Below are positions 18,305 through 31,037 of a stretch of DNA of 64,000 bases, piece after piece (positions within the stretch are counted from its first letter, which is position 1; each line of letters starts with the position of its first letter). The position numbers and the translations under genes were made by a program. The stretch is from Turritopsis dohrnii (lineage: Eukaryota > Cnidaria > Hydrozoa > Anthoathecata > Oceaniidae): assembly GCA_027922465.2 (NCBI GenBank), contig BQMF02000159.1, positions 744,001 through 808,000 of the forward strand, written 5' to 3'. Under the pieces are notes generated by a model. It saw only the letters and a program-made list of their open reading frames with translations, made no database searches and was not told where the DNA came from.

Positions 18305-19139
18305 TTTCCTTTTATTATATACAACAAAAACCCCAAACATGAAATTATTATTATTGAAAACAAAACTCCCGTAGGAGAACCCCCTAGGTTTTTGTTGTTG
18401 TTGTTGTTGTGATACCCTAGAGGGTTTTTAATTCATTGTCTTCGATCTAACCGGCACTCCACCCTGAATTCTCGAATCCACCAGCTCTGAGCTCTACCCC
18501 TAGATCTTAGACTATTTGTGCGTGACTACTTACGAACTCCGACTACTCGAGTGTATTACATCTAGTGGCACAGTTTTTCCCGACAACTTCTGGCACATTT
18601 TGTGGTGAATACCGGAAGCGGACGGCACCATCCAGTTCCAATCTAGCCACTCCACTAGACCTTTCTTTTCCGGCAGACTCTGTCGCCTGTTCACCACAAT
18701 TTCAAATTATTCCGCTCTTGGGTTTTATATCATTCATTCTGACTTCAATGGCTGCTTGTGGTGTCTCTCGGAAATTAACATGACATTGCGCATGCGGATA
18801 AAAAATCTCGCTCAACTTTCAGCGTGTTTTGAACGCTATAATGTTTCAGAACGAAAACTCTTTTTTAGAGAATCCTTAGGTTTTTCCCGACAGTTTGCTG
18901 ACAAGTATTCTCGACAGTTTTCTGACAAGTATTCCCGACAGCCACATGTGATAGTAGTTTAGGTTCATGCTAACACCGTCAGCCCTGACGTTTTGTTGAA
19001 TTTCGATCGATTTGACGGTAACCTGAATGTGTCTCTGGACCAGTGAAAAATGACAGTGATTAATCAACCAGACCGAAGTCTACCCAAACCGCGATATATC
19101 CAACGCAACTGCGGGGAAGTGCGCACTCATGCAAGTTTT
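18305..19139. other. No gene seen; short repeats
   Basis: This stretch contains a GTT microsatellite near 18,393-18,410 and a 24-bp repeat with CGACAGTTTTCTGACAAGTA at about 18,886-18,940. Short frames here have no family signal. It separates the ankyrin gene from the polymerase and may be inserted sequence. Confidence 0.6.
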
Positions 19140-19149
19140 TCAACCAGGA

Positions 19150-19230
19150 CATGAGAGACCGAGTGGGGATCGAACTACCGATCTCATGATTACAAGTTTT
19201 ACGTTGTAACCACCATACTACACATCACAT
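19150..19230 (-). mobile_element. tRNA-derived SINE head or tRNA pseudogene
   Basis: On the minus strand GTATGGTGGTTACAACG resembles a pol III A box and GGTAGTTCGATCCC a B box, 38 bases apart, with ACTTGTAATCATGAG where an anticodon arm would be. Stem pairing is imperfect, so a functional tRNA is unlikely and a SINE head is more probable. Confidence 0.55.
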
Positions 19231-19335
19231 TAATAAAACATGATTTCACCTCATTAATGTTAGCTTAAAATCTTTCAAGCGTATGATTTCATGAGAAAAA
19301 ACTTCTCGTGAATTACTCACTATTCAACATTATTT

Positions 19336-21013
19336 TTATGAATTTATGAATTCTCGAGCACGTGTTGTGATCAAATCTGTCTGTACGATGCGTTTGTCAT
19401 CGTCTCTGTTCAAAGCAATCTTGTTCATTTTTTGTGTATACATTTGATGCTTCTTGTTTTCAAGCACTACCATCTCTCTATATAGATTTCTTCCATCTTC
19501 TAGACACCTCTTATCATCTTTGAATATAATTGATTTTTTAACCACACACTTTTTCATGCCTTTGCAACGCTTGTCTTCCTTCTGTAGCGTCTTGTATGCT
19601 TAGAGTTTAGCTCGTAAAGCCACAAACTCCGTCATGATCTTACCACCAAATTTTTCCTTCATCAGACCAATAACCTTCTCATTCTTTAATGTGTATAATC
19701 TGTCCTGTGAATAATTACTCGTGTCAAATCTCTTTGTTACATCTTCGGCTATATCTCAATAGAAATCCTCCGTCTTGATGTGGTACACGAAGCTGTCAGT
19801 GTCCATATAGCAGAGTTGCAGCTTACTACCATATTTCGGCTGCATGTAGTCATAGTGGAATTCAAACATTAACATCTTACTCACATCAAGTATAGCCTGA
19901 CCTATGTATACAGGCTTCATCATCCAGTTACTTGTCTTACCCATCTCCACACCCATCAAGTTTGCACTAAAGCAAACCCCACTTTTAAAGTTAGACTTCA
20001 TGACGTACTTTCTTGTAATTCTTTTCGTTCGTAACTAACTTCATATTGCGATGGTTCCGTATATTCTCCATTGTCTTACCAAACACGCTATTGTTCATAA
20101 GCTTAAAAAAGTCTTTTTCGAAGTCGTTCTTTGATTCTTTTCTCAGTCTTGTGTTTAAGTTTATGTAAGGCTTGAGCCAGGCAATCTGATGATATCTGAT
20201 GACTCGGTGAACTTTCTTCAGAACTAACGCTTGATGTAGCGCTCTTACATCTATGACATACTCACGCTTGTTGTGGAGAATTGGTACGAGTTTTTCCACC
20301 TTTGCAAGCGTCATTTTTTCAGGTAGAAATGGTAAACTATTATGACCATCATGTAGCCTCTTTGGATAGTCGATATCCACCTCCAGCAGATAGCCATACT
20401 CATTTTTCTGAACTAACTTTGCAATACCTTCAGGTGTAAACTTCTCAACATTTTTTACCCATCTAAATCTATGTATTGGCAAGTCTGATGCCATAGCCCA
20501 ACCGTAAAGGTTATTTGCATCAAGGTACATTGATTATGAGGATTCCTCGTTCGGATCATATTGATCATCCATATACTTGTTGTTTGCTTTTACATAGCGA
20601 TGTACAGCTTGTGTTATACCTCCTCGTATACCTCTCTTGAACATTAACAGCATGTCTATGTCTGTGAGCCAGCTCTAACTTAAGTTGTGAAAGATGATAG
20701 GTATATGATGTGGGATCTTATATCTTAAGTTGCAATTGTTATTTGCAGCACCTCGATATAAACCGATGCGATTTCGAGGATCTGAATATGGCTGCATACA
20801 TATATGACAAGTTTTTGCATCCCGATGATTACGCTTCTGAACATACGTCAGTTCTATCATCGACTTTTTTGGAAATGTCGCATACAATCGCTTAACTTCA
20901 TCTTCCAGATGATCCACAAATTTCTTTACACAATCTTCCCCTTTGTATACTTTTAGAGGGTCGGGCACATCTCTATACGCAAACTTGCTGTACGTACACC
21001 ATCCTGAAGGTAC
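19336..21013 (-). pseudogene. Protein-primed family B DNA polymerase, C-terminal part
   Basis: Polinton-type PolB. From the insertion point at 21,013 leftward it shows PSGWCTYSKFAY, a Cys/His cluster with CHICMQPYSD and YRGAANNNCNLRY, and then IIFHNL. An internal deletion removes the ExoII-ExoIII region and joins directly to [16 protein letters not shown] at about 20,680. Polymerase motifs follow: A (YLDANNLYGWAMA), B (FKLMNNSVFGKTMEN) and C (CYMDTDSF), then the C-terminal NKIALNRDDDKRIV. Stops lie near 20,684, 20,533, 19,757 and 19,602, with a frame change near 19,995. It would replicate the element from protein-primed ends; as it stands it is inactive. Confidence 0.85.
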
Positions 21014-21029
21014 ATCCCAGCCGGCAAAA

Positions 21030-21180
21030 GAACGTCCTCGAAACGTTATATAAACGTCATCACATAACGTTATAATGACGTTCTCATGTGAAACAAGCGA
21101 CAACGTCATTTCCTGACGTCCACAGGACGTCCTGAGGACGTTGTCACTTGAACGTTCCTTGAACGTTTTAATAACGTTCT
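21030..21180. repeat. Left subterminal ACGTY-rich block
   Basis: Within 150 bp, more than a dozen copies of AACGTT, GACGTC or AACGTC occur in alternating orientation. The right end (47,480-47,625) has the same composition. Such clusters are typical of transposase-binding subterminal repeats; binding is inference. Confidence 0.7.
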
Positions 21181-22722
21181 TATAACTAAATTCCGAATGC
21201 TTCTAGGAGACTATGCGTTGAATTTACTCCAACCGGTTAGTTCAAATTAGAAAAGTCCAGGGAGGTGGGAAGAAAATAAACCGGTGTAGGAGAACACGTT
21301 TCTTGACAAAAAAATATAGCCTTATACATTCTTTATCAGGATAGAAAATTAGATTATAAAAATAAAACTTCCTTCACAAACATTAGTAAAAATATTTACA
21401 CTGTAAATAAAAGTCAAAATCTTTTCGATAAAGATTTGATACATAATAGCAGAACCATAGCGTGCAATGGAAAACTTAAAGTATAACTTCGTATAACATA
21501 ACTATAAACAACTTACAATAAAATATTAGGTATTACAGATGAAACGTCGTTCATAAATGTTAGTATAAATTAGTTAACAATGATAAATAACAGTGTTACC
21601 ACAGCACGCTTTAAAAATACGTGACGTAAACAGCAAATCGTCAGTTATATCAAATTTAATTAATTCATTTTCACGAAAATCGGTTAAGTAGAACATTGGA
21701 TAAGTGAGGTTTGCCTTATTGAGTGCATACTGTATATCAGAGTGTCACATGTTGAGCTCAAATTAGTTCTTAGTCGAAAATGGAAAGCCCCATAACAATG
21801 AAATTCATGTATAAGAGTGTGGAAAAATACAACACAAGAAAACCGTTTCTTTTAGTTTGTTTGCTCTTCTCTAATTTTTCAGGAGCATGCTTCAAAACAT
21901 TGATATGCGCTTTGTTTATTCAAGTCTGCAGGGTTCTGAGTAGCCAGTAAATCGCCTAAAAGAGAGAAAAAGCAATAAAAATATAAAATGATAACAAAAA
22001 TGTCTTATTCAAAACAGAGTCACATTACTTTCAGTAGTATCCATGACACAGGTTTGAAATCTTAAGAAAGTATATACTCCTACAAGTAAAAATTGTGATG
22101 GATAAAATTGTATGTGAAATAAAATTAAATAAATACATACCTACACGCAATAACATGATATATGGCTACAAGTTTTCATTTTTCTTTATGCCACCAAGGC
22201 TATACTCAAACAGCAATGCAACCGTCATTAGTTAACCTTAAAAATGAAGTGCAGAAACATTGCATAAACATTTTTATGTCTCCTTCAATCAACGAAAAAA
22301 TTAATCTAGAATATTGATATACAACACGACCCTATTAACCAAGATTCGGTAGAAATGGGATGCATTATAAGTAAAAGTATTTTCTTATATATATTATCCC
22401 CCCTTGTCTTCGATGAAAAAAGCAAGAAACCACTTGAATTTGTGGGGCCGTCTGTTCTTTGGTGTCACATCCTTGATATTAGGTCAACTAGCCTACTCTT
22501 ACGATAGGCGTATGCAGGGTCAATAAAAAAGTGTAGGTGTCCAACATTGTGATATTTCTTTTCAGTCTTATGTATATCGATTAGGTTACTTGCACGTTTT
22601 CTGTTCTAATTTAAATGACTAAGCTCTCCTCCACAAATTTTCACTGAGCTCCAGCTACGCCTCTGCTTCCAGACGAAAATTTAGTGATTCTTAATGACTA
22701 AAAGAACTTACTTACCATAACG
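21181..22722. other. No gene seen
   Basis: This is AT-rich sequence without a frame over 60 codons. It precedes the TA microsatellite that marks the left edge of the inner 19-kb block. Confidence 0.6.
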
Positions 22723-22747
22723 ATATATATATATATATATATATAAT
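22723..22747. repeat. TA microsatellite, left of inner block
   Basis: About 11 TA units occur here, matching a longer TA run at 41,904-41,942. The two runs bound the GGTCGAC-rich block and may be one target split by insertion. Confidence 0.75.
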
Positions 22748-22979
22748 CCTAGTAGGGACTTAGGTCGACCACCAAATTTTGCATACTTAAGTCGACCAGT
22801 CATAACTCATGAAATATATCATTTTTGCCAATATGAGTGAGGTTTTTGGCAATGATAATGTTAAATAATACGATTGGATTGTGTAACATTGCTAAATGGG
22901 ACATTCAAATTTTTTGGTCGACCTATGCATTTTTTTTTACTAATTACATCTTAGGTCGACCATAGCAAGATTTAACATT

Positions 22980-25384
22980 GGGCAATATAAATGTCAATTC
23001 TTTTTGCTGTAGAAGTTAGCAGAATCATTAATATTGATAAAAATGTGATTGAACTAACTTTAGTGGTGTTCATTAACCAAATTCGCACGCATGAGCAGTC
23101 ATTGTATTGTCGATATGACAATCTGGCTTTGGAGTGCCTGTTTTCGTTTCTGGAGGTTGTGCGTTTGATCCCTGACCGAGTTGTACCAGCAATAAGAGCG
23201 TGAATCGAAAAGGTGCACAAAAGTAGTGACAGCGTGTAAGAAACACAGTAACAGTAGTTGTAACACTAAATCACGTATTTATCTTGAACACGACGAGAGA
23301 CCAAACTCACAGATTTGCATCTAAACTAAGGTGGCCACTATAAAAAATTACAAAAAATATTTATTATCAGAAACGACTACATAGTTATTTCTAAGTTTTT
23401 AATGAAATTATCGAAAGAAAGCTAAAATAAATAAATAAAAAAATAAAAAAATAAAACAGTATAATAATAATATGGACAATCTAAGATCTACGATTGATAA
23501 TTGATAGCGACATGAGATGATAGAAAGTAGAACTTCGCAAGGTATTTGAGACGACCTAATGCCAGTGCTGATAAATCGTCGATGATAAGATAATTTTGTA
23601 ATAAATTGGATGATAAATTCATTCGACATTTATGCAACTGTCAAAAGCCATGTCGAAATTGATATGCGGCAACAAAACCTGTATAAAATGACTGTCGCAT
23701 TTTTTGTCCATATTTACCCGAATAAAAGTAATTTAATTCGACACGGCAATTTTGCGGCTGTATAAAGCGTCTTTAAAGTTAAAAGAAATAAAGCAAACCA
23801 AAACAAACAAAAAAATTTTGATACTTACAAACATTATGCATCTAAGTGGGAGATCTATACTTCAAATTGTTTGGTTTCAAAAATAGTAAGGAACAGTGAA
23901 GAAAGCTATATTTTAACAAATGGCAAACAAATAGCAAAAAATGAGATATGAAGCCAAAATAAAAGTCTTGCACATAACCCGTGATTTGTTTGGTAGGGTT
24001 TTTGACACCATTCCTTAAGTTATAATGAGTTATAATGAGTTATAAAGTTCAAGTAGCTTAAACAGTTTATACCTAACGTTTATATTTTATTGTTTAACTC
24101 TTACTAAGTATATTGTTTTTGTATTTTTAAAATGAAAATTAAAAAGGGTCCGAAAAATAAAAAATAGAAATCTTAATCCTTTAATTGAGTTCAGAGTAGT
24201 TGTGAACGGATCTCAAGCGCTGTGTTTAAATGCATCCTTTTATTTGCCCGGAAACAAAAACCAAATCATCCATAAAACATCTTTCTACTTCTAAAAATGT
24301 TCAAACCGTTCATCGGAATAGACTATGCAAGTTGCAAATGTTTTACCAAAATGTTCTTAATCTGCACTATCATCTGCAGAGAACACTTTGGAAAAAGGAT
24401 TCAATTTTTGTATTTGTAAGTAATGTATTAAATTTCACGCATTTCACCTTTTCCATCAAAAACTTTTAAGGACGCTACAGTGACTGACCAACTGTTTTTA
24501 GACTGAAAGAAACATTATTACTTGATTTCCAGGAAAACAGGGCTTATTGAGTAAGGTTGAATCGACTTTCATAAAGAGCGTGTAAAAGTGACATTGAAAC
24601 TATTGCATACTTTACGCGAGCATAAGAACAAAAACTCAGAAAGCATTGATTGCAAACATCGTGAAGAAGTTGATGAAGTTCGGGGTGACTCAATAACTTA
24701 ATTTTCAGGTAGTTCATTATCATTGACTACCCACATGTTGTCAGAAAGTAGCTAGTCACTTTGACTACTTCAACGTAGTCATCGTAAACATCTGCTCAAA
24801 GACTCGCTTGAAGGTGGTTATTATGACTACCTTAGATAGTCAATCAAGCAGACTGTAAAATGACCACCTAAAGGTCGACGAGGATTACCACTCTAAAAGC
24901 TACGTACAATCACAAACCAACTGTATTTTCTTTTCTCGAATTTCCCGATCACTTTTCTGTCAATTCAATAACACTGCTATCGTGGCTAAAACGTTTAAAC
25001 AGTCGACATACAGCATTATAAGTACCGATATCTTCATCCGATAGTATCATTTCTGCAATCTCATTGGGCAGTAGGTTTAAATAATTTTGCTTGATGTTTG
25101 ATAATGTGCTTCGAGATGACATTCTTTGTCGCATTCTGGAAAAGCTTTCTACTGTGACGATTTCTTTTTTGGAGTGACACCTTTTTCATTGATTCGAGCG
25201 CATAAACCATTTTTGGAGATTAATTCTATGTTATAAGGGCCGATACATTAGTATGTAATTTTTCCTCTTTTCCTGTCCTGCTGCTAACGACTTTGTCAAA
25301 AGTACCGTTGATCTAACGGGTAATATTAATGATAGTATCCTGGGTTGCTTTTATACTTTTGCTGCTTTAGTCATCATCAGTAAT
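22980..25384. other. No gene seen; one short F-box-like frame
   Basis: This is mostly AT-rich sequence. On the minus strand at 24,949-25,134 the frame LNLLPNEIAEMILSDEDIGT followed by YNAVCRLFKRF has the outline of an F-box, but it is only 61 residues and lacks context. A TGACTAC motif recurs about six times at 24,720-24,850. Confidence 0.4.
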
Positions 25385-25860
25385 ATGTTTTGGTCGACTT
25401 AAGCATCTAACAGATATATCAGCCAGGTCGTATTTTATGTCGATCGGCAATATAGGGTGATAAGATAGATAATAAAAAGAATGGTGAAAACTCGGTTGAG
25501 TAATGAGTATTGACCCCTTTTGTGAAGAAGATCGTTTGATCACCTTCTTCCATTCTCTTGGATTCTCTTCTCAACCTTTGATTGCTCGGTTTTTTCTTTT
25601 GCATAAACCGTTTGATTGTGGGTGTTTAGCTCATGTAACTCGTTGTTCTGTTTTTGTCCTAAGCATTTCACTAACTTCACTCATTACTTCGCTTTTTGAA
25701 GCTCTAAATGTTTTTCCGTGACCTTGGCAGTTCTGATATGTCTTAATGTAGTTCTTAACATGCTCTGAAATTTTCTGATATGTTGATTCACATTTACGAT
25801 GTTCAGCAAGTACAAGTGCTTTAACGTTGTGGCAGATCCCCTAGTGAACATGGTGGATGA
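25385..25860 (-). pseudogene. Ginger/gypsy-type integrase remnant
   Basis: The minus strand reads HRKCESTYQKISEHVKNYI then TYQNCQ (zinc-binding H2C2 region), then TEQRVT, HPQSNGLCKRKNRAIK (the region of the catalytic Glu), ENPREWKKVI, and HPILPIDIKYDL. The order is that of retrovirus-like integrases of gypsy or Ginger elements, with the middle of the core deleted and several stops. It is clearly dead. Confidence 0.6.
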
Positions 25861-26666
25861 TTTGCTGTATTCTTTCCTTGAACTTCTTTTTTTTCTTGTA
25901 CGCTAATTGGCCATTAACAATGGTAAACGTCTTAAAAGCCTTCGGGAAGTGTTTCTTTCCCTTTGTCTTTCAGAGTCTTTGGATATTTTTCATTACCAAC
26001 CTTATCGTCTATCAAATCTCTTTCTTATCTTTCCAATTTCTTACTGCCATATGTATCTCTATGCCAGCAATTATGAAAACCCAAAGCAAAACATTCGAAA
26101 ATGACCAAAGCACTCGAAATTGGCAATACAATTACAACCAGGAGTACTCTGTTGCCTAGTAAAACTCACTCTTCACGTGAAATTCGTCAACATTTAAGAA
26201 GAGTACGTTTTCCTAGAGGTTTAACTTATTTCCTGGGAAACATTATTCTGTGAATGCCGTTTTCAGGGAGCATCTTTTGACGGTTACATCACAAGTGCTT
26301 GAGCGTAGTAATCATAAATTCATAATTCCTGTTTACAATGTCAGTTTGTTCGAAAATATTTTGTTTCTTAGGGAAAAACAAAAATTGTTTCTTAGGGAAA
26401 AACAAAAATGCAATGAGTCCAATGTGCACCCTGTGCGAATTTTCCAGTAGCATAACAACCTTATCACTGACCCCCTACAGTATTTATCCCGATTTTAAAA
26501 ACATCCTCTAAATTCTTACAGAAAGAATCAAAGTGATAAAGAGGGCCCTTTATCACTGCTTTGATTCTCTCGTCAGCAATATTACATTTAGAAATAACTA
26601 GATATATTCATTAAATGTATTAGTTGAAATCGTAACATTAGTTAAACAATAATATTGTGCAAGATA
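25861..26666. other. No gene seen; 26-bp duplication
   Basis: A direct duplication with TTGTTTCTTAGGGAAAAACA occurs at about 26,358-26,410. No frame with a family signal is present. Confidence 0.5.
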
Positions 26667-27282
26667 CAGTGTGTATCAAAATGTCTTATCCACCAACTTT
26701 CAAGGCGCATATCTCATTACATGTCTGATAAAATATTATGAATTTTATATCATAAGAAAGAGCTTTTCATGTTCAATCAGTTAATATAAAATGTTTGCCA
26801 AAATATTTGTTCTTCGAAAAGATATTGAAGAAAAACTGAACAATTTGATTCATTAAATTCTTAAAAGTCAATTAACTCATTTTACAATGTAGGTCATTTG
26901 TAAACACAATAAAAAAAATTAAAAATCATCACTCAGTAAAAAAATTTTATTTGAAGTTTTTAAGATTATTCGTTATGGGAAATTGATACGCAAAGCTATA
27001 CTTAACATTTTCTAAAGGTTTCATCAGCACAACAAAAGAAAATTACACCATTAAAAAGTCATTAGCATGTCAGTTAATTGACTTTTAAGAATTTAATGAG
27101 GCAAATCGTTGAGTTTTTCTTCAATATCTTTTCGAAGAACACATATTTTGACAAACATTTTATATTTACGGATAGAGCATGAAAAGCTCTTTCTTGTGAT
27201 ATAAAATTCACAATATTTTATCAGACATGTAATGAAATATACGCCTTGAAAGTTGGTGGATAAGACATTTTGATACACACTG
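26667..27282. mobile_element. 616-bp fold-back (mariner-like) MITE
   Basis: The left end CAGTGTGTATCAAAATGTC and its complement at the right end are flanked by TA at 26,665-26,666 and 27,283-27,284. The inverted arms remain similar for about 220 bp each (for example ATTAAATTCTTAAAAGTCAA against its complement near 27,080), leaving a loop of about 190 bp. No transposase is encoded. Confidence 0.8.
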
Positions 27283-27284
27283 TA

Positions 27285-29164
27285 CATTAAGAAAATACTC
27301 TCCAGTGACAAACTTATTGTGATTATCATGATTTGAACTTTGGGTTCAAATAAGGGGTTAAGTTGGGAAATCACAGTGGCAGATATTTAGTCAGAAAAAA
27401 AAAGTATGGTTTTGGTTCAAGTGGTTTGCTGTTAGTTTATGCGAAGAGTCAGAAGCAACTTTTCTTTGCTTTAACAATGTTTTCGCAAATGACAATTTTG
27501 TTTTCTTTCCTTTTCTGTTTTAACTAAATATAAAATGAACATGCATCCAAACCTAATTTTTATTTCCTTTTTACTTTTCACTTTTCAGTGAGCTATTCAG
27601 TTTTCAACAAAATGGAAATTCATTCAAACTTTCATATAAGTTTATTTTATCTATCACGTTCATTGAAAATTGACGTTATGATTGAGTGTTGGTATTTCTT
27701 GAAGTTTCAAATGAACTCTAATGAACTTGCTCGATCGAACAAAAACTACTCTAGAAATTTTGGCAACCTCATTTTCAAAGTCGTATTTAATCCCGAGTCT
27801 GAAACTGCGTGCAACCGCTTCACTCGATAAGGCAGTGATTTTACGCTACGCATATACTACAGCACCAATATTTCGATACGGATTGATTCCAAACGGATCT
27901 TTACGTTAAACAATGAATGAGCAGTATTATTGGTCAGCGCGATAGCAGCTGATCTTTCATTAGCGTTTGTACGTCCGTCCGTCCGTCCGTCCGTCCGTAA
28001 TTCCAAGATTTTGTGTCCTCGATTGTAGGCTGACGTCTGTTCTAGGCTGAATCAGAGGCTATTTTCCAACTATGGTTGTTGCATGAATAGGTTAAAAGAA
28101 GATATTTTTAAACGTTTTCTTATTGTGAGTGTGGCCATGAAAACAGCAAATCATGAAATCACTGCGTGGAGTTTCTCAAAACTTCGCTATGATGCTACCT
28201 ATTCAGTGTAGAGTCAAATATCATTTTACTAGAAATAGCAATAGAAATGTCTATGGTTGTAAGAGAATTGTTTATGCAAAATGACTCTTTTTGCTGGTGT
28301 CGAGACATCTCCATTACATTTATACATATTGGTATGGTTTGATCCCACACAGCCAAAAACAAAGTGATGATAATATGACTGCAATCTCCAAAAACACACT
28401 GGAGGTAAGAAAATTTTAAACATATTTTCCCCTCATTGATGATGCCATGGCTGACGTATTTTGTATGTAACTGGGTGCTGCTACACACTCACTGATAAAT
28501 AAATCATTTCATGTTTTTTTATTCTCCTTTTCCTGTCGTCCATCATCAAACAAAGCAAGGGTTTACTGAGATACAATTGGTGGCTCTTTCAGGGGAAAGA
28601 AATTATTAACCAATATTTCAATGCGGTAGAATAAAATAAACCCATTTTACCACCACAGGAATTTCATTTTTTGGCGTTTGTCTATATCAACATACACTAC
28701 TGCCCCGAAACTTTGAATAATTACAAAACCATTCCTAATAAATATAAATACATTGTACATGTGAAAGAAACTTTATGTAAAGTTCCATTATACACAAAGG
28801 GTAAATATTTTATATATAAAGATATTGTTTTGCTACGCAAAATATAAAAGCAATGTTGATCAACCAAGGTTGCGAAAATTTTAAAACTTTTCTATAGAAA
28901 TTTAATAATGAATTATGTCGCCTTTCACATTTTTTTAGGAAAATTGTTGGCGATGTTGTTATATCAGACTCAGTGAGCAGAGTCAGAAACGTAGCTACCA
29001 GGTTTATTGGGCTTATGAGTTATCACAAGTTGGATAATTATTACTGTAAAACTTATTGAACACTGTCAGAACTAATTGTGATTTCCGAACTGGCTTTTTT
29101 GTAAGATTGTTACTTTTGTATTGTCAATACTCTGTGTCTGCATGACCGTGAGTTTCTTTCATTT
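27285..29164. other. No gene seen; GTCC microsatellite
   Basis: A (GTCC)n run lies at about 27,966-27,997. Short plus-strand frames at 27,588-27,909 have no recognisable family. The rest is AT-rich. Confidence 0.5.
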
Positions 29165-29391
29165 CAGGGTCTAATCTAGTCCAAAAGAGCATCTGTTGAT
29201 CGGACGCTGCCCTCTGCATTTTTTTAAAAATTTATTTCACTTTAAAAGCTTGTATAGGGGGTTCACAGGTTTAACCCACTGAAATAAAGCTCAGGTTGCC
29301 CTTTTCCTAAAAAAAGTGCCCTTTGGATGTTCATAATGTGCCTTTTTTCCCTTCCGCCAGATGCTGCCCTTCCATTCTAGATTGGACCCTG
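29165..29391. mobile_element. 227-bp MITE with CAGGGTC ends (hAT-like)
   Basis: CAGGGTCTAATCTAG at the left pairs with CTAGATTGGACCCTG at the right with one mismatch, and a second pair (GCATCTG/CAGATGC) lies inside. CAGGG termini suggest hAT, but no convincing 8-bp duplication is seen. Confidence 0.5.
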
Positions 29392-30929
29392 TAATCAAAT
29401 AATCCGCATTTGCTTACTTTTTCAATCTGAAGTAAAGCGAAAATATATAAATTAGTGCACTGTGCCAAACATACAAGAGTTACTAGAGTTAGTAACTTCT
29501 TTTTGAATTTGATCATATTTATAATATATATTTTATTTACTCGAAATCAGATTTGCGTTCCATTCAATTCAATTGGATATGACTTCTTGGAGATAAATAT
29601 GCATGAAAGTCTTATCTGCTTAAAATTTGTTTTATTTGTGTACAAGATAAATGTGAGGCATTTGAATAAATTTTTGGTATATTTAATGTCAGTCTCTGAT
29701 GTATTGTATTGAATTAAATTTGGAATGATATTGCATTATGAATTCAATATCTGTTTTAGATTGTTTTTAACCAAAATGGTTTATTCCTTTAACCATTGTC
29801 ACTCTAGATATATCTCAGAAATTCCTATTTCGACTTTCCCAGAGTAAAAATGTATTTCGATTTTGCTTTGCAGTCCATTATTTTTCAACTTTGCCGAGAG
29901 CGCTGACCTTCAGGCCCCAGGGGCCTCTTGTTATTATTATGACGCATATTGAAGAACACGAGAGCCGCCATTACACGATGAAACACAAAATAACAAACAA
30001 GTGGAAATTGTTGTGTTATTTGCATTGGATCGGGATCCAATCTAGTTCGATCCAGTGAAGTGGAAACCTTAGCTTCTTAGACACCAATCCTGCTCGAAAA
30101 ATCGAAAAGAGAGAAAATTAAATTCGGGTTCCAAACTACCTAAGAAAATTAGTACGAAACGTTATACATAAAGTAAACGTATCAACTTGGCATGAAATTA
30201 CTTCGAAGTCAGAAAAGATAAAACCATACGTCATTTTGCAGATCACTAGAGTTTAGTATGGATTGGCGTCTGCAAAAACGGCCTTGCTGGCTTATTCATT
30301 AAAAAAAGGTGTACAGTGAAATAAAAAACTTCCATTATAAAGACGGTGATAATGAAACGCACTTACACGTACCACGTATCAAATGTTAGTACAGGCATTA
30401 AATGTTGCGATGATCGATTGAATATTGTTTTTACTTCTAACAACTTGGGTCAATCATGTTAATTTTCTGCTTGAACATCTTTGACGTATGAATTTTTTGA
30501 GCCAAATTCAATTTCTATACTGAGGTGACTGAATTGTATCTGTTATTTTTGTAGATAGTTTATGAAATAAGCATAATAGATGAAATCATGTTTTGTTTAT
30601 ACAGAACTATTTTGCTATGCAGTTGTATTTACCAACCCAGGTTCATGATGGACCTCCTACAAAAGTTTCTATTTCAGCGTGCAAAGTATTTTCTTTTGAT
30701 ACAAGGTAAGACTTTCTATATTAAAGAGGGATTTAATTTCATGCATGGATCCGTAAACGAACATCCAAAAAAATGTTTGACCTAAGTATTTAAAAAATTT
30801 CACTGTAATATACACATACTAAGAGAAAACGGAATTTAAGCCAGAGTCAATATAAGAGAGAAAGAGAAAGTATATCAATTGCCACATCGGATACCAACAA
30901 ATGAACGAGTCTACAGAAGTTGACTTACA
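29392..30929. other. No gene seen
   Basis: This is AT-rich sequence with a short GC palindrome (AGGCCCCAGGGGCCT, about 29,911). No gene is supported. Confidence 0.5.
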
Positions 30930-31037
30930 TCAATCCCTGAACGCACTTCAATCCTTGAACGCACGTCAATCTCTGAACGCACTTCAATCCTTGAACGCAC
31001 GTCAATCTCTGAACGCACATCAATCCTTGAACGCACA
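30930..31037. repeat. 18-bp minisatellite, copy 1
   Basis: There are six tandem copies of TCAATC(C/T)(C/T)TGAACGCAC plus one variable base. The unit is a multiple of three, so it leaves an artificial frame (SLNALQSLNARQ). The same unit forms another array at 46,480-46,605. Confidence 0.9.

Noticed and set aside
19150..19230. Functional tRNA gene
   Set aside because: Box-like motifs are present but the acceptor and anticodon stems do not pair well, and it lies among repeats.
24949..25134. F-box protein
   Set aside because: The frame is 61 codons with only a loose match and no downstream domain.
27588..27909. Transposase fragment on the plus strand
   Set aside because: Two overlapping short frames, neither with catalytic motifs.
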